A stretch of 17,521 nt of DNA from Chloroflexota bacterium (GCA_021813085.1 JAKAMA010000005.1:1-17521); one strand, 5' to 3'; shown: positions 7,034 through 14,671, numbered from the stretch's first letter. Notes: generated by a model not told the origin, from the sequence alone. Program-made: numbers and translations.

Positions 7034-7039
7034 AGGGTA
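7034..7039 (-). promoter_or_regulatory. putative -10 of folC-fabF-galE
   Basis: TACCCT on the minus strand, 9 nt before the folC ATG and with no ribosome-binding site between. The position fits a leaderless start. The heptad tract at 7052-7079 lies where the -35 region would be. Confidence 0.35.
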
Positions 7040-7051
7040 CCGGACCGCCGC

Positions 7052-7079
7052 CCTGCGACCTGCGACCTGAGACCACCGG
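7052..7079. repeat. 7-bp tandem repeat, three good units and one degenerate
   Basis: CCTGCGA, CCTGCGA, CCTGAGA, CCACCGG in direct succession. Read on the other strand the core is GGTCGC/GGTCTC, the same core as in the tracts at 17243 and 17476. It sits in the 58-bp gap between the lipoprotein stop and the folC start. Confidence 0.65.
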
Positions 7080-7082
7080 GGC

Positions 7083-8192
7083 TTACCTCGGCTGGTAGGG
7101 CCGGCGGGCCGCGGTGGCCCACTCCTGCCAGGCGGGCTTCTTGCTGTTGTCGGCGCGGAGCAGGCCGATGTGCTGGAACACGCTGTACGCGCTGCCCTTC
7201 GCGAACGACGGGTCCCAGCCCGCGAACCAGATCACGAACGGCATCTTGAGCTTGCCGGCGTCGATGAGGACGCGCTTGAGGTACGCCGCCTGGTCGGCCT
7301 CCGTGCCGTCGTTGAGGCCCTGGGCGCTCGCCGCGGACGAGTATCCCATCTCGGCGATCGCGATCGGCCGGTCGGTGAACGCGGCGAGCTGGCTGTAGTA
7401 GTTCGCGGGGATCGCGCTCGCGGAGGGGAACGCGAAGCTGGGATAGGTGCTGATCGTGACGAGGTCGAGCTTGGGGTCGAAGGCGTGCAGCAGTTGCCAG
7501 TCGGGGAAGTGCTTGTCGGACGTCGGCAGCAGCCCCTGCAGGTCTTCGTACTGGAACGTCACCGTCACCTGAGTCGCGGGCGAGATCTTCTTCACCTCGT
7601 CGTACGCCTGGGAGTAGAGCGTCCTGAAGTTCTCGAAATCGGCCCTGTTCTTCTCGTAGTACAGGTTCATCTCCACGCCGAGCGCGAGGTATGCGGGCTT
7701 GTAGTTGAGCGCGACGTACTTGGCGTACGAGAGGAACGCCGCGCGCACGTCCGGGTCGCCGAAGCCCTTGCCCGCGAGCTGCGGGGGCAGGTCGGCGAGA
7801 CGGTCGCGGCCCGTCGCCCCGTCCGTCGGGTCGATGGCGAAGAAGAGCTTGAGCTTCTTGTCCGCGAGCGCCTTCTTCTCCGACGCGGTCGTGTCCGCGG
7901 TGTCCGCACTGACGGACGCGCCGGGCAGGAAGTCGGACCACGGCGGCGTACGCTGGATCAGCACCATCTCGCCGTCCTTTGCGGCGAGGTCGAAGGTTGC
8001 CGCGTACGCGTTCGCGTTGAGCTCACGCGGGACCGTGCTGAATCCCATCATGAAGGTGCGCGGCGGCCCGCTCGTCGTGCGCTGGCCCTTCGACGCGCTG
8101 CCGCCACAGGCAGCGCCGGCGACCGCGAGCGCGACCACGGCGACGATCGCCGCCGCGATGCGCACGGCGGCGCGATGGAGACGGACATCCAT
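7083..8192 (-). CDS. secreted lipoprotein, probable TIM-barrel glycoside-hydrolase-like domain
   Basis: A 369-residue protein of no family I can name. The start at 8192 is supported by GGGAG nine nt upstream and by a lipoprotein signal peptide: R-rich n-region, hydrophobic 11-28, and lipobox GAAC with Cys29. A short Ser/Gly/Thr linker leads to a mature domain whose order suggests a (beta/alpha)8 barrel of glycoside-hydrolase clan A: LALGVEMNLYY with E174 at a position like the acid/base on strand 4, QVTVTFQYED, LDLVTISTYPSF, and PIAIAEMGYSS with E281 at a position like the nucleophile on strand 7, then FVIWFAGWDPSF. It is a single gene, with no transporter or other secreted hydrolase beside it apart from the cytoplasmic GH38 enzyme 2 kb away. 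Substrate unknown; a non-catalytic barrel is possible. Confidence 0.7.
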   Translation of the reverse strand: MDVRLHRAAVRIAAAIVAVVALAVAGAACGGSASKGQRTTSGPPRTFMMGFSTVPRELNANAYAATFDLAAKDGEMVLIQRTPPWSDFLPGASVSADTADTTASEKKALADKKLKLFFAIDPTDGATGRDRLADLPPQLAGKGFGDPDVRAAFLSYAKYVALNYKPAYLALGVEMNLYYEKNRADFENFRTLYSQAYDEVKKISPATQVTVTFQYEDLQGLLPTSDKHFPDWQLLHAFDPKLDLVTISTYPSFAFPSASAIPANYYSQLAAFTDRPIAIAEMGYSSAASAQGLNDGTEADQAAYLKRVLIDAGKLKMPFVIWFAGWDPSFAKGSAYSVFQHIGLLRADNSKKPAWQEWATAARRPYQPR

Positions 8193-8210
8193 GCGGAATA
8201 CTCCCGGGCG

Positions 8211-8216
8211 ATTGTA
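8211..8216 (-). promoter_or_regulatory. possible -10 box upstream of the barrel lipoprotein
   Basis: TACAAT (5/6) on the minus strand, 18 nt before the ATG at 8192. No -35 is visible. Upstream, GTACATGTGTAC (8260-8271) has two 5-bp arms around a TG centre and could be an operator, but nothing else supports that. Confidence 0.3.
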
Positions 8217-8291
8217 GCGGACGCAGCGGAGCCCGGAGCGGCCAGCCGCACCGGCCGTAGTACATGTGTACGCGTGGCCCATGCGGCCTGC

Positions 8292-8873
8292 CTATCGCGA
8301 AGCCGTAGATCGCAGCGCGCTCATGAACGCGCGCAGCTCACGCGGTGAGCGGACGCGCACGACGCGCAGGTGCGCGTGCGCGGGCTTGCGGAGCTGCGGC
8401 GGATACGTCCGCCGCTTCTTCCAGTGTGTCTGGAGCGCCCAGACAAACAACGAATCGCGCGAGAAGAACGCCGTGCGCAGGCGCTCACGGTTGCCCTGCC
8501 ACAGCTCCTCGCGCGTGACGACGCGCCGCGACGTGCGGCGCAGGAGTTGCCACAAGATGCGGCCGATCGCGTAGTCGAGCCAGACCAGCATCTCCGCGCG
8601 TCCCCACGTCAGATCGCGCGCCATCGCGTAGTTGCCATCGGCCACCCAGCGTCCGCCCTGCGTGGCTTCGGCGACGCGCGCGCGGAAGACCTCGGTCTCC
8701 GCCTCGGTCCAGTTGGGCTCCCAGTGCAGCGCGTCCAGCTCGACGTGCGGCGCGCCGATGATCGCCGCGATCTCGCGCGCGAGCGTCGTCTTGCCGGAGC
8801 CCGTCGTACCGCTCACGACGACCCGGTCCGGCAGGCGGCCGAGGATCTTGGGGGCAGCGCTCGTGTGGGTCAT
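8292..8873 (-). CDS. P-loop kinase of the FlaR/topology-modulation, adenylate-kinase-like family
   Basis: Small cytoplasmic P-loop NTPase of 193 residues. Visible motifs are RVVVSGTTGSGKTTLA (17-32, Walker A at 22-29), a family-typical HVELDALHWEPNW (43-55) with an acidic residue where substrate and Mg bind, RWVADGNYAM (75-84), a Walker-B-like strand MLVWLDY, and LLRRTSRRVVTREELW (110-125), an Arg-rich lid-like segment. These match proteins often annotated as topology modulation protein or FlaR; their substrates are not known. I chose ATG 8873 over ATG 8918 because the family starts shortly before the Walker A strand and because TATCCT lies 9 nt before 8873; neither start has a Shine-Dalgarno site. 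It diverges from the CoA-transferase gene. Confidence 0.83.
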   Translation of the reverse strand: MTHTSAAPKILGRLPDRVVVSGTTGSGKTTLAREIAAIIGAPHVELDALHWEPNWTEAETEVFRARVAEATQGGRWVADGNYAMARDLTWGRAEMLVWLDYAIGRILWQLLRRTSRRVVTREELWQGNRERLRTAFFSRDSLFVWALQTHWKKRRTYPPQLRKPAHAHLRVVRVRSPRELRAFMSALRSTASR

Positions 8874-8882
8874 GGATCTCGC

Positions 8883-8888
8883 AGGATA
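8883..8888 (-). promoter_or_regulatory. putative -10 of the P-loop kinase gene, leaderless spacing
   Basis: TATCCT on the minus strand ends 9 nt before the ATG at 8873, the same geometry as at folC and apt. No Shine-Dalgarno sequence intervenes. Confidence 0.35.
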
Positions 8889-8953
8889 GCGCATCCGCGA
8901 AGCAGCGTTGCTCTTCATCCGGCGCGGCTGTTAGCCTCGGGCGGCAACGAGCC

Positions 8954-8963
8954 GGGAGGAGGG
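8954..8963 (+). promoter_or_regulatory. ribosome-binding site that fixes a TTG start
   Basis: GGGAGGAGGG lies 5 nt before TTG 8969. No ATG or GTG in this frame is placed to use it, so it decides the start of the CoA-transferase gene. Confidence 0.75.
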
Positions 8964-8968
8964 CAGCG

Positions 8969-10282
8969 TTGGACTGGCGCGACCGCTACGCCGAGAAGCT
9001 GACGACCGCCGAGGAGGCGGTACGCGTCGTGAGGGACGGCGACCGCGTCGTCATCGGCATGCACTACCAGACGCCGCTGGCGCTCTGCCGCGCGCTCGCC
9101 GCACGCAACGGCGAGCTGCGGTGCGAGATCGAGAACTCGATCTCGACCTTCGTCTCCTGGTGGCCGCATGGCGGGCGCGAGAGCACATTCAACGTCCGCA
9201 CGTTCTTCCTGCAGGCGAACGACCGGCCCGCCATGCGGCAGGGGCGGCTCGACTACGTGATCGCGCCGCCGACGCGCGCCGACGACAGCTACTGGCTCGA
9301 CCGCAAGCCGGACGTCTTCCTCGTCAGCGTCTCGCCGCCGGACGGCGACGGCTGGTGCAGCTTCGGCATGAGCGTCTGGGGCGCGCCCGAGGTCGCGCGC
9401 GAGGCCACGCACGTGATCGGCGAGGTCAACCCGCGCTTCATCCGCACGGGCGGCGACAACCGCATCCACATCTCGCGCATCGAGGCGCTGGTCGAGGCGC
9501 CGCCTGTCTGGAAGTACCTGCGCCGGCCGCCGCGGGATGACGAGGAGAACGCCGTCACGGCGGTGATCTGCTCGCTCGTCGGCGGCGAGATCGTGCGCGA
9601 CGGCGACACGCTGCAGATGGGGACGGGCACCGTGTCGGCGGCGCTCGCCGAGTTCCTCTCGCACCGGCACGACCTGGACGTACACTCCGAGCTGATCTTT
9701 GGTGGCATTCCCGCGCTCGTCGATGCCGGCGTCGTCAACGGACGGCGCAAGACGCAGCACCCCGGCAAGGTGGTCGGCGCGTCGTTCGGGCCGCTGTCGG
9801 CGCACGAGTTCGCCGCGGTCGATGGCGACCCCCGCTACGAGCTCTACTGCATGAGCCACACCAACGACATCGGCGTGATCTCCGCGCACGACAACATGGT
9901 CGCCGTGAACAACGCGCTGCTCGTCGACGTCACCGGGCAGATCAACGGGGAGACGCTGGGCCCGGAGATCTACAGCGGCACCGGCGGCGCCTTCGCCTTC
10001 TCCGTGGGCGCCCTGCACGCCAAGGGCGGGCGCTCCGTCACGGTGTTGCCGTCGACGTCACTCGTCGGCGGCGAACGGCGCTCGCGCATCGTGGCGATGC
10101 TGCCGCACGGGAGCGCGGTCACCGTACCGCGCGTCTACGCTGACATCTTCGTGACCGAGTACGGCATCGCGCGGCTCAAGGGCAAGCCGCTCCGCCGCCG
10201 CATCGACGAGCTGATCGCCATCGCGCACCCGGACGTCCGCGCGGAGCTGCGCGCGGAGGCGCGGCAGCTCTACGGCGCATAG
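8969..10282 (+). CDS. acetyl-CoA hydrolase / 4-hydroxybutyrate CoA-transferase family protein
   Basis: Family I-type CoA-transferase of the Cat1/Cat2 (acetyl-CoA hydrolase/transferase) group, moving CoA between short acyl groups in the cytoplasm, for example acetate with succinate, propionate, butyrate or 4-hydroxybutyrate. The 437 residues show both Rossmann-like halves: DGDRVVIGMH near the N-terminus, DVFLVSVSPPDGDGWCSFG (115-133), DTLQMGTGTVSAAL (213-226), then DVHSELIFGGIPALVDAG (237-254) with E241, the probable glutamate that forms the CoA thioester, and later GTGGAFAFSVGALHAKGGRS. Length is normal. The start is TTG with a strong ribosome-binding site. It is a single gene between divergent and convergent neighbours, so the acyl substrate cannot be inferred from context. 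Confidence 0.88.
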   Translation: MDWRDRYAEKLTTAEEAVRVVRDGDRVVIGMHYQTPLALCRALAARNGELRCEIENSISTFVSWWPHGGRESTFNVRTFFLQANDRPAMRQGRLDYVIAPPTRADDSYWLDRKPDVFLVSVSPPDGDGWCSFGMSVWGAPEVAREATHVIGEVNPRFIRTGGDNRIHISRIEALVEAPPVWKYLRRPPRDDEENAVTAVICSLVGGEIVRDGDTLQMGTGTVSAALAEFLSHRHDLDVHSELIFGGIPALVDAGVVNGRRKTQHPGKVVGASFGPLSAHEFAAVDGDPRYELYCMSHTNDIGVISAHDNMVAVNNALLVDVTGQINGETLGPEIYSGTGGAFAFSVGALHAKGGRSVTVLPSTSLVGGERRSRIVAMLPHGSAVTVPRVYADIFVTEYGIARLKGKPLRRRIDELIAIAHPDVRAELRAEARQLYGA

Positions 10283-10318
10283 CGCGCGCCCGTGCCGCGC
10301 CGGTGCACACGCGCGCTA
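10280..10318. terminator. inverted repeat spanning both stop codons of convergent genes
   Basis: TAGCGCGCG (10280-10288) and CGCGCGCTA (10310-10318) are a perfect 9-bp inverted repeat around 21 nt, with an inner GTGC/GCAC pair. The outer three bases of each arm are the TAG stop of each gene: the CoA-transferase on the plus strand and the mannosidase on the minus strand. A bidirectional terminator is likely, though no U-run follows. Confidence 0.5.
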
Positions 10319-13039
10319 CGCGTCGCGGAACCGCAGCGTCACGATCTCGTTCGCGCGGGCGGCGACCGGCACCTCGCCGTCGACCCGCGGGATCTCGGCG
10401 ATATGCTCTTCGTTCAGGTTCACCATCGACACCGGGCCGTGCACAGGCGTCAGGTCGACCGCCGTCTCCGCCGGGCCGTCGAGCGTGTTGTACAGCCGCA
10501 CGATCACGCCTTCGCCATCCTCCGCGCGCTTGATCGCGCTCACCTGGAACGCCGGCGATGACACCTCCAGCAGCGCACCCTGCGCGGCGATACGGCCGAT
10601 GCCGTGGCGGTCCCAGCGCGCGCGCATCCGGCGCAGGAACTGCACCGCCAGCACGTGCACGCCGGCGTGCGCCCAGTCGCCCTCGTGCGGGATGATGCTG
10701 TAGGCGACGACGTTCCTGCCGTGGAGCTGCGCGCCCGGCGTGCGGATCTGCGGTCCGGCCCCGCCCCGGCGCGACGAGATGTCGCCGCGCGAGAGCCAGC
10801 CGACCGACCGCAGCAGGGTCAGCGCGATCACGGCGCCCTCCGGCGTCTCGAGCACCTCATACTCGGGCAGGCCGCGATTCGCGACCGCCAGACCGCGCGT
10901 GCCGTCATCGACGCTGACGAACGCCTTATGCGGGTACGTGCCGACGGGCTGCTCCATGTCCGTCTCGGCGTCCCATGCGGGCAGCTCGACCGGCCGCCGG
11001 ATGACGCCGAAGTGCTCGTCCGCCTTCGACACATCGGCGTGCACGCCCGCGGGGAAGTGCGCGCGCAGCCGGTGGTCCTCGGCCGCGTTGAAGATCACCG
11101 TCTCGACATCGATGCGCGGCACGCCCGCCGTCAACGTCACCGTCGAGACGATGCGTTCGGCGCAGGTCGCGGCGCTCCGGGCGCGGCGGTCGGCGGAGAG
11201 CCCGGCCGGCAGCTCGTACGTCAGCTCGATCGTGAGCGCCTGCATGCCGGGCGCGGCGGACGCACTGATCTTCGGCGGCGAGGCGGGCCGGTCGACCACG
11301 CGCTCGTCCTCCGGCACGCAGTAGTTGTACTCGTCGCCCCGGTCACCGCCATCGACGAAGCGGTTGAGCCCGGACAGCACACGGCCGCTGCGCTTGTCGG
11401 TGACGGTGAGCGTGCCGTCGGCGGGGTCGGCGACGACGTGGAAGGACTCGTTTTCGATGCCGCCGGCGGCGTCCGGCGCGCCGCGCGCCGGCACGGGCGC
11501 CTGCGCCTCTTCGATGCGGTAGACCTTGTAGCCATAGCCGGGCACGTCCCTCGCGACGAAACCGATCTCCGCTCGCGCCGGGTCGAACCCCGGAGGTGCG
11601 CCCGGCGGCAGCTCGGTGAGGCGCATCGCACCGGCCTGCGCCGCCTCGACGCGCTCGCCATCAGGCCCGATGACGGCGACGACCGGCGTCTCCGGGGACC
11701 ACGGCACGCTCGCGGTGACGTAGCCGGTCGCGGGTTGCGGCGTCGGGTTGAAGACGGTGACGCTGCCGAGCGGATGGTCTGGCGCAAGAGCGCCGATCGT
11801 CCGCAGCGACTGGCGCACGATCTCCTCGCCGATCTCCTTCACCCAGCGGTAGCGCTGGCGCATCTCCTCGTGCACGCTGTCGACGGAGCAGCCGCAGATG
11901 GAGTCGTGCGGCTGGTTCTCGAGCAGGTAGCGCCAGGCGCGGTCGATCAGCGCCGCGATCGACGCGTCCTCCTTCGGGAACGGGATGTGGGCGGTCGCCG
12001 GCGGCAGCGGCGGCGTCCACTCCTCGCCCATCTCGCGCTTCAGGATGCCCGCCCACACCGAGAACGGCTCCGCCCAGTGCGCGAGCAGGTCCTCGCACTC
12101 CTGGTTCTCCTGCTTGATCCACATGCGCGCGGAGATGACGCCGGGGAGCAGGTGCGCGCGGGCACCGCTGCGGAACTCACCCCGATGGCGTGGCCACTCC
12201 GGGGCGCGGTCTCCCATGAACTCGCGGATGCGCTCGAACACCTCTGGCAGCGAGCTGTGACGCAGGAAGGCATCGCCGAACACCTCGTTGGCCGCGCGCA
12301 GCATCGACGACAGCTCGGGCTGCGGGCCGAGGTGGTCGCTCCCGTTCATGACCAGCACGTAGGGCGTCGTCGCGAGCGGTTCCAGGTCGTCGCGGACCGC
12401 CTGGATGCGCGCGACGAGCGCCTTCGTCTGCTGCGGGAGCTGTGCGGCGGCGCCGTATCCCTTCGGCTTGTGGATCGTCAGCACCTCGCTGCCGTCGGGC
12501 GCTTCCCACCAGAACTCGGTCGTCTTCAGCGACGCATCGGCGCCGCGCCACATCGTCGCACAGTCGATGCCGAAGCCGCGCAGGATCGCCGGCATGTGCG
12601 CGATCTGCCCGAAGGGGTCCGGGATGTACCCCACCTTCATCACCGGCCCGAAGGCCCCGGCGACGCGGTGCCCGCGCAGGAAGTTGCGCACCAGCGCCTC
12701 GCCGCCCGGCAGGTACTCGTCCGGGATGATGTACCAGGGGCCGATGAGCAGCCGCCCGCGCTTGACGGCGCGCTCGATGTCCTCGAAGCGCTCGGGCCGC
12801 ACCTCCAGGTAGTCCTCGAGCGGGATGGTGTGGCCGTCGAGCATGAAGTGGCGGTAGTCGGGGTCGGCGTCGAACAGGTCGAGCAACTGGTCCATCAGCC
12901 CGACGAGGCGCACGCGGAACGATTGGTACGGCAGGTACCACTCGCGGTCCCAGTGCGTGTGGGAGACCACCATCAGCATCCGCTTCTCGCTCGGCTTCGT
13001 GTAGGCGGGCATGGGCGTCCGGTCCTTCAGTCCAGGCAT
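10316..13039 (-). CDS. alpha-mannosidase, glycoside hydrolase family 38
   Basis: Zinc-dependent retaining glycosidase that releases alpha-mannose; in bacteria the family includes cytoplasmic enzymes acting on mannosyl-glycerate or manno-oligosaccharides. The 907-residue protein has no signal peptide. GH38 landmarks: HTHWDREW (27-34) with zinc ligands H29 and D31; KVGYIPDPFGQIAHMP (135-150) with catalytic nucleophile D141; MNGSDHLGPQ (231-240); and ENQPHDSICGCSVDSVHEEM (374-393), with the zinc-ligand region around H378-D379. The C-terminal half holds the beta-sandwich domains. No sugar transporter or mannosyl-glycerate gene is next to it. The start is uncertain: ATG 13039 has no ribosome-binding site, ATG 13012 has AAGGA about 10 nt upstream, and both keep all motifs. 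The exact linkage specificity is not visible. Confidence 0.92.
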   Translation of the reverse strand: MPGLKDRTPMPAYTKPSEKRMLMVVSHTHWDREWYLPYQSFRVRLVGLMDQLLDLFDADPDYRHFMLDGHTIPLEDYLEVRPERFEDIERAVKRGRLLIGPWYIIPDEYLPGGEALVRNFLRGHRVAGAFGPVMKVGYIPDPFGQIAHMPAILRGFGIDCATMWRGADASLKTTEFWWEAPDGSEVLTIHKPKGYGAAAQLPQQTKALVARIQAVRDDLEPLATTPYVLVMNGSDHLGPQPELSSMLRAANEVFGDAFLRHSSLPEVFERIREFMGDRAPEWPRHRGEFRSGARAHLLPGVISARMWIKQENQECEDLLAHWAEPFSVWAGILKREMGEEWTPPLPPATAHIPFPKEDASIAALIDRAWRYLLENQPHDSICGCSVDSVHEEMRQRYRWVKEIGEEIVRQSLRTIGALAPDHPLGSVTVFNPTPQPATGYVTASVPWSPETPVVAVIGPDGERVEAAQAGAMRLTELPPGAPPGFDPARAEIGFVARDVPGYGYKVYRIEEAQAPVPARGAPDAAGGIENESFHVVADPADGTLTVTDKRSGRVLSGLNRFVDGGDRGDEYNYCVPEDERVVDRPASPPKISASAAPGMQALTIELTYELPAGLSADRRARSAATCAERIVSTVTLTAGVPRIDVETVIFNAAEDHRLRAHFPAGVHADVSKADEHFGVIRRPVELPAWDAETDMEQPVGTYPHKAFVSVDDGTRGLAVANRGLPEYEVLETPEGAVIALTLLRSVGWLSRGDISSRRGGAGPQIRTPGAQLHGRNVVAYSIIPHEGDWAHAGVHVLAVQFLRRMRARWDRHGIGRIAAQGALLEVSSPAFQVSAIKRAEDGEGVIVRLYNTLDGPAETAVDLTPVHGPVSMVNLNEEHIAEIPRVDGEVPVAARANEIVTLRFRDA

Positions 13040-13097
13040 GTCTTATTGCTCGGCACGGGCGATGGTAGCCCGAATGGGGGCAGGGCGGTAGGCGGCG

Positions 13098-13616
13098 CTA
13101 CTCGAACCGCACCAGCGCGTGCACGTCGTACGCTGCGAGCGCCGCGCGGCCGCCGAGCGCGGCCAGCTCGACGAGGAAGACGGCGCCGGCGACGCTGCCG
13201 CCGAGAAGCTCGATGAGCCGCGCGGCGCCCGCCGCCGTGCCGCCGGTCGCCAGCAGGTCATCGACGATGACGGCGCGCGCGCCCGGGGCGAGCGCGTCGG
13301 CGTGGATATCGAGCTGCTCCTGCCCGTACTCGAGCGAGACCTCGACGCTCATGCGGGCGGCGGGGAGCTTGCCCTGCTTGCGCACCGGCCCGAACGGCAG
13401 CCCCAGCCGGTCGGCGACCGGCGCGCCGAACAGGAAGCCGCGCGACTCGATGCCGACGATCGCATCGGCCTCGCACGAGGCCACGTACGCCGCCATCGCG
13501 TCGACGGCGCAGCGGAACGCGCCGGCGTCGCGCAGCAGCGGCGTGATGTCGCGGAAGAGGATCCCGGGAATCGGGAAGTCGGGGACGTCGCGGATGTACG
13601 CCTTCAGGTCGAGCAT
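13098..13616 (-). CDS. apt: adenine phosphoribosyltransferase
   Basis: Purine-salvage enzyme that makes AMP from adenine and PRPP in the cytoplasm. From ATG 13616 it is 172 residues, the normal family length. It begins MLDLKAYIRDVPDFPIPGILFRD with ITPLL following, the classic Apt N-terminus; ESRGF (57-61), RKQGKLP (79-85) and the PRPP-binding loop VIVDDLLATGGT (116-127) are all present. Longer upstream extensions in this frame are not family-like. The ATG lacks a ribosome-binding site; TACGCT lies 9 nt upstream. It precedes the mannosidase gene by 58 bp on the same strand, so they may be co-transcribed. In Firmicutes apt is often beside relA/recJ; that context is absent here. Confidence 0.94.
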   Translation of the reverse strand: MLDLKAYIRDVPDFPIPGILFRDITPLLRDAGAFRCAVDAMAAYVASCEADAIVGIESRGFLFGAPVADRLGLPFGPVRKQGKLPAARMSVEVSLEYGQEQLDIHADALAPGARAVIVDDLLATGGTAAGAARLIELLGGSVAGAVFLVELAALGGRAALAAYDVHALVRFE

Positions 13617-13625
13617 CGCGGGCAC

Positions 13626-13631
13626 AGCGTA
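13626..13631 (-). promoter_or_regulatory. putative -10 of apt, leaderless spacing
   Basis: TACGCT on the minus strand ends 9 nt before the apt ATG. The match to TATAAT is only 3/6, but the spacing repeats that of folC and the P-loop kinase, and no ribosome-binding site is present. Confidence 0.25.
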
Positions 13632-13668
13632 ACGGGCGGCACTGGTCAGCAGAAGGCGGCGCCGACGG

Positions 13669-13830
13669 CTATGCAGCCGGCGCGTCGGCTTCGTGGCCCT
13701 CGGTATCGCCAGCGCTCTCGTCCCACAGGTAGAGGGAGAGCATGGAAAGCCCCAGGGCCGACACCAGAAGCACGACGAAGTGCAGGATGTCGGCCAGCCT
13801 GTCGCCGCCGCCACTACGCCCTTCGGCTAA
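13669..13830 (-). pseudogene. small one-TM membrane-protein frame lacking a start, probably 5'-truncated
   Basis: Hand translation of the minus strand gives 53 codons ending at TAG (13671-13669). After a Gly/Ser-rich stretch comes DRLADILHFVVLLVSALG (residues 10-27), continuing hydrophobic to SLYLW (about 37), then an acidic tail rich in E, D, A and H. This looks like a genuine short membrane protein with a cytoplasmic or external acidic tail. The frame is closed upstream by TGA at 13833-13831 and has no ATG or TTG before the hydrophobic segment; the first GTG lies inside that segment. The upstream stop falls where G+C drops toward the foreign-looking segment, so the 5' end may have been replaced. 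A CTG start is an alternative. Family unknown. Confidence 0.5.
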
Positions 13831-13849
13831 TCAAGGCTGAGACGATGCC

Positions 13850-14659
13850 CTACCCGGAGTTGACGGCGGCCTCGCTCGATTGAGCATCTACGTGATCATC
13901 CGGAATGTCCTCATGTAGAACTTGCACCTGTCGTGATATCAAGTCCTCAGCCTCGATTCGACCTGGCCCGGATTGCCACTTCTGGCCGTGATTCGATTCC
14001 AGGTAAGGAACCTGCCTTAGCACGAACTCCGTGTGCCCATGGATATGATCGCCGTGATTGAGAACTACCTCAGTTGGGAGATGCGCCACATCGCCGACAT
14101 CGACGTAGACCGAACCGCCCTTGAGCCAGTCCTCTCGGACACACGGCCCGTTCGCATATACATATTCGTATGAAGTGTGCCAAGGTTGGGGTCTTTCGGG
14201 AGGAGCAAGGGGAACCTTTACGCGCAGACGCAGAATCACCTTTCGCGAACCGCGATTCAAAATCAACACACTGCCCGTGTAGTACATCCGATCCTTCGAC
14301 TCTTCATCTATCGCCCGAAACAGAGCTAGACCGCTCAGCTCGCAGTACAGATCGAGCGTTTGGCTAAGGTTTACAGCCGTGCGCGCTTCGTCCCGCTGAC
14401 GATATGGGGCGCGAACGAAGTGAAAAAGTAGAGTCATCAAAGTTAGCCCTGCACCGCCAGCAACTGCTCCTAAGAGCCCTAGGAGAGCTATCCCAAACTT
14501 ACTCGCGATCGCATCGGCAGACAGAAGCGCAACGACAACGGCCAACGCGAAATCTACGACCACGTTGGTGGCCAAGAACCACACTGACTCGGCAGTGTGG
14601 CGCGTGTCTTCCCATGTGCGTGCCCATACAGATTGGCGTACGGGCCGGGATTGCTCCAT
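13850..14659 (-). CDS. hypothetical protein with two N-terminal membrane segments
   Basis: I do not recognise this 269-residue protein. After a polar start come two hydrophobic segments (about 25-47 and 55-81), the second rich in Gly, Ala and Leu, then a charged possible coiled coil (YRQRDEARTAVNLSQ, 86-100) and a soluble domain of about 165 residues with several beta-strand-like stretches (YYTGSVLILNRGSRKVILRLRVKV, quoted here as the pieces YYTGSVLILN and KVILRLRVKV) and a His/Asp-rich patch LNHGDHIHGHTEF. The C-terminus is acidic. Its codons use more A/T than all neighbours, it lies alone in the low-G+C segment, and nothing adjacent suggests a pathway. The layout (two TM helices plus a cytoplasmic sensor- or effector-like domain) occurs among accessory and defence genes, but that is speculation. 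TAGACT lies 6 nt before the ATG and there is no ribosome-binding site. Confidence 0.65.
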   Translation of the reverse strand: MEQSRPVRQSVWARTWEDTRHTAESVWFLATNVVVDFALAVVVALLSADAIASKFGIALLGLLGAVAGGAGLTLMTLLFHFVRAPYRQRDEARTAVNLSQTLDLYCELSGLALFRAIDEESKDRMYYTGSVLILNRGSRKVILRLRVKVPLAPPERPQPWHTSYEYVYANGPCVREDWLKGGSVYVDVGDVAHLPTEVVLNHGDHIHGHTEFVLRQVPYLESNHGQKWQSGPGRIEAEDLISRQVQVLHEDIPDDHVDAQSSEAAVNSG

Positions 14660-14665
14660 GCGGCG

Positions 14666-14671
14666 AGTCTA
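14666..14671 (-). promoter_or_regulatory. possible -10 of the orphan membrane-protein gene
   Basis: TAGACT on the minus strand ends 6 nt before the ATG at 14659. The match is 4/6; the spacing would give a leaderless or nearly leaderless mRNA. Confidence 0.25.

Noticed and set aside
8260..8271. GTACATGTGTAC as a regulator binding site
   Set aside because: The arms are only 5 bp and no second copy or regulator is nearby; kept only as a remark under the -10 box.
10604..13216. An 870-codon open frame on the plus strand opposite the GH38 gene
   Set aside because: The minus strand has clear GH38 zinc and nucleophile motifs; the plus frame is Arg-rich without a recognisable domain.
13098..13814. 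A 238-residue Apt with an N-terminal extension
   Set aside because: The first 66 residues are not family-like and overlap the small membrane-protein frame; ATG 13616 gives the usual 172-residue enzyme.
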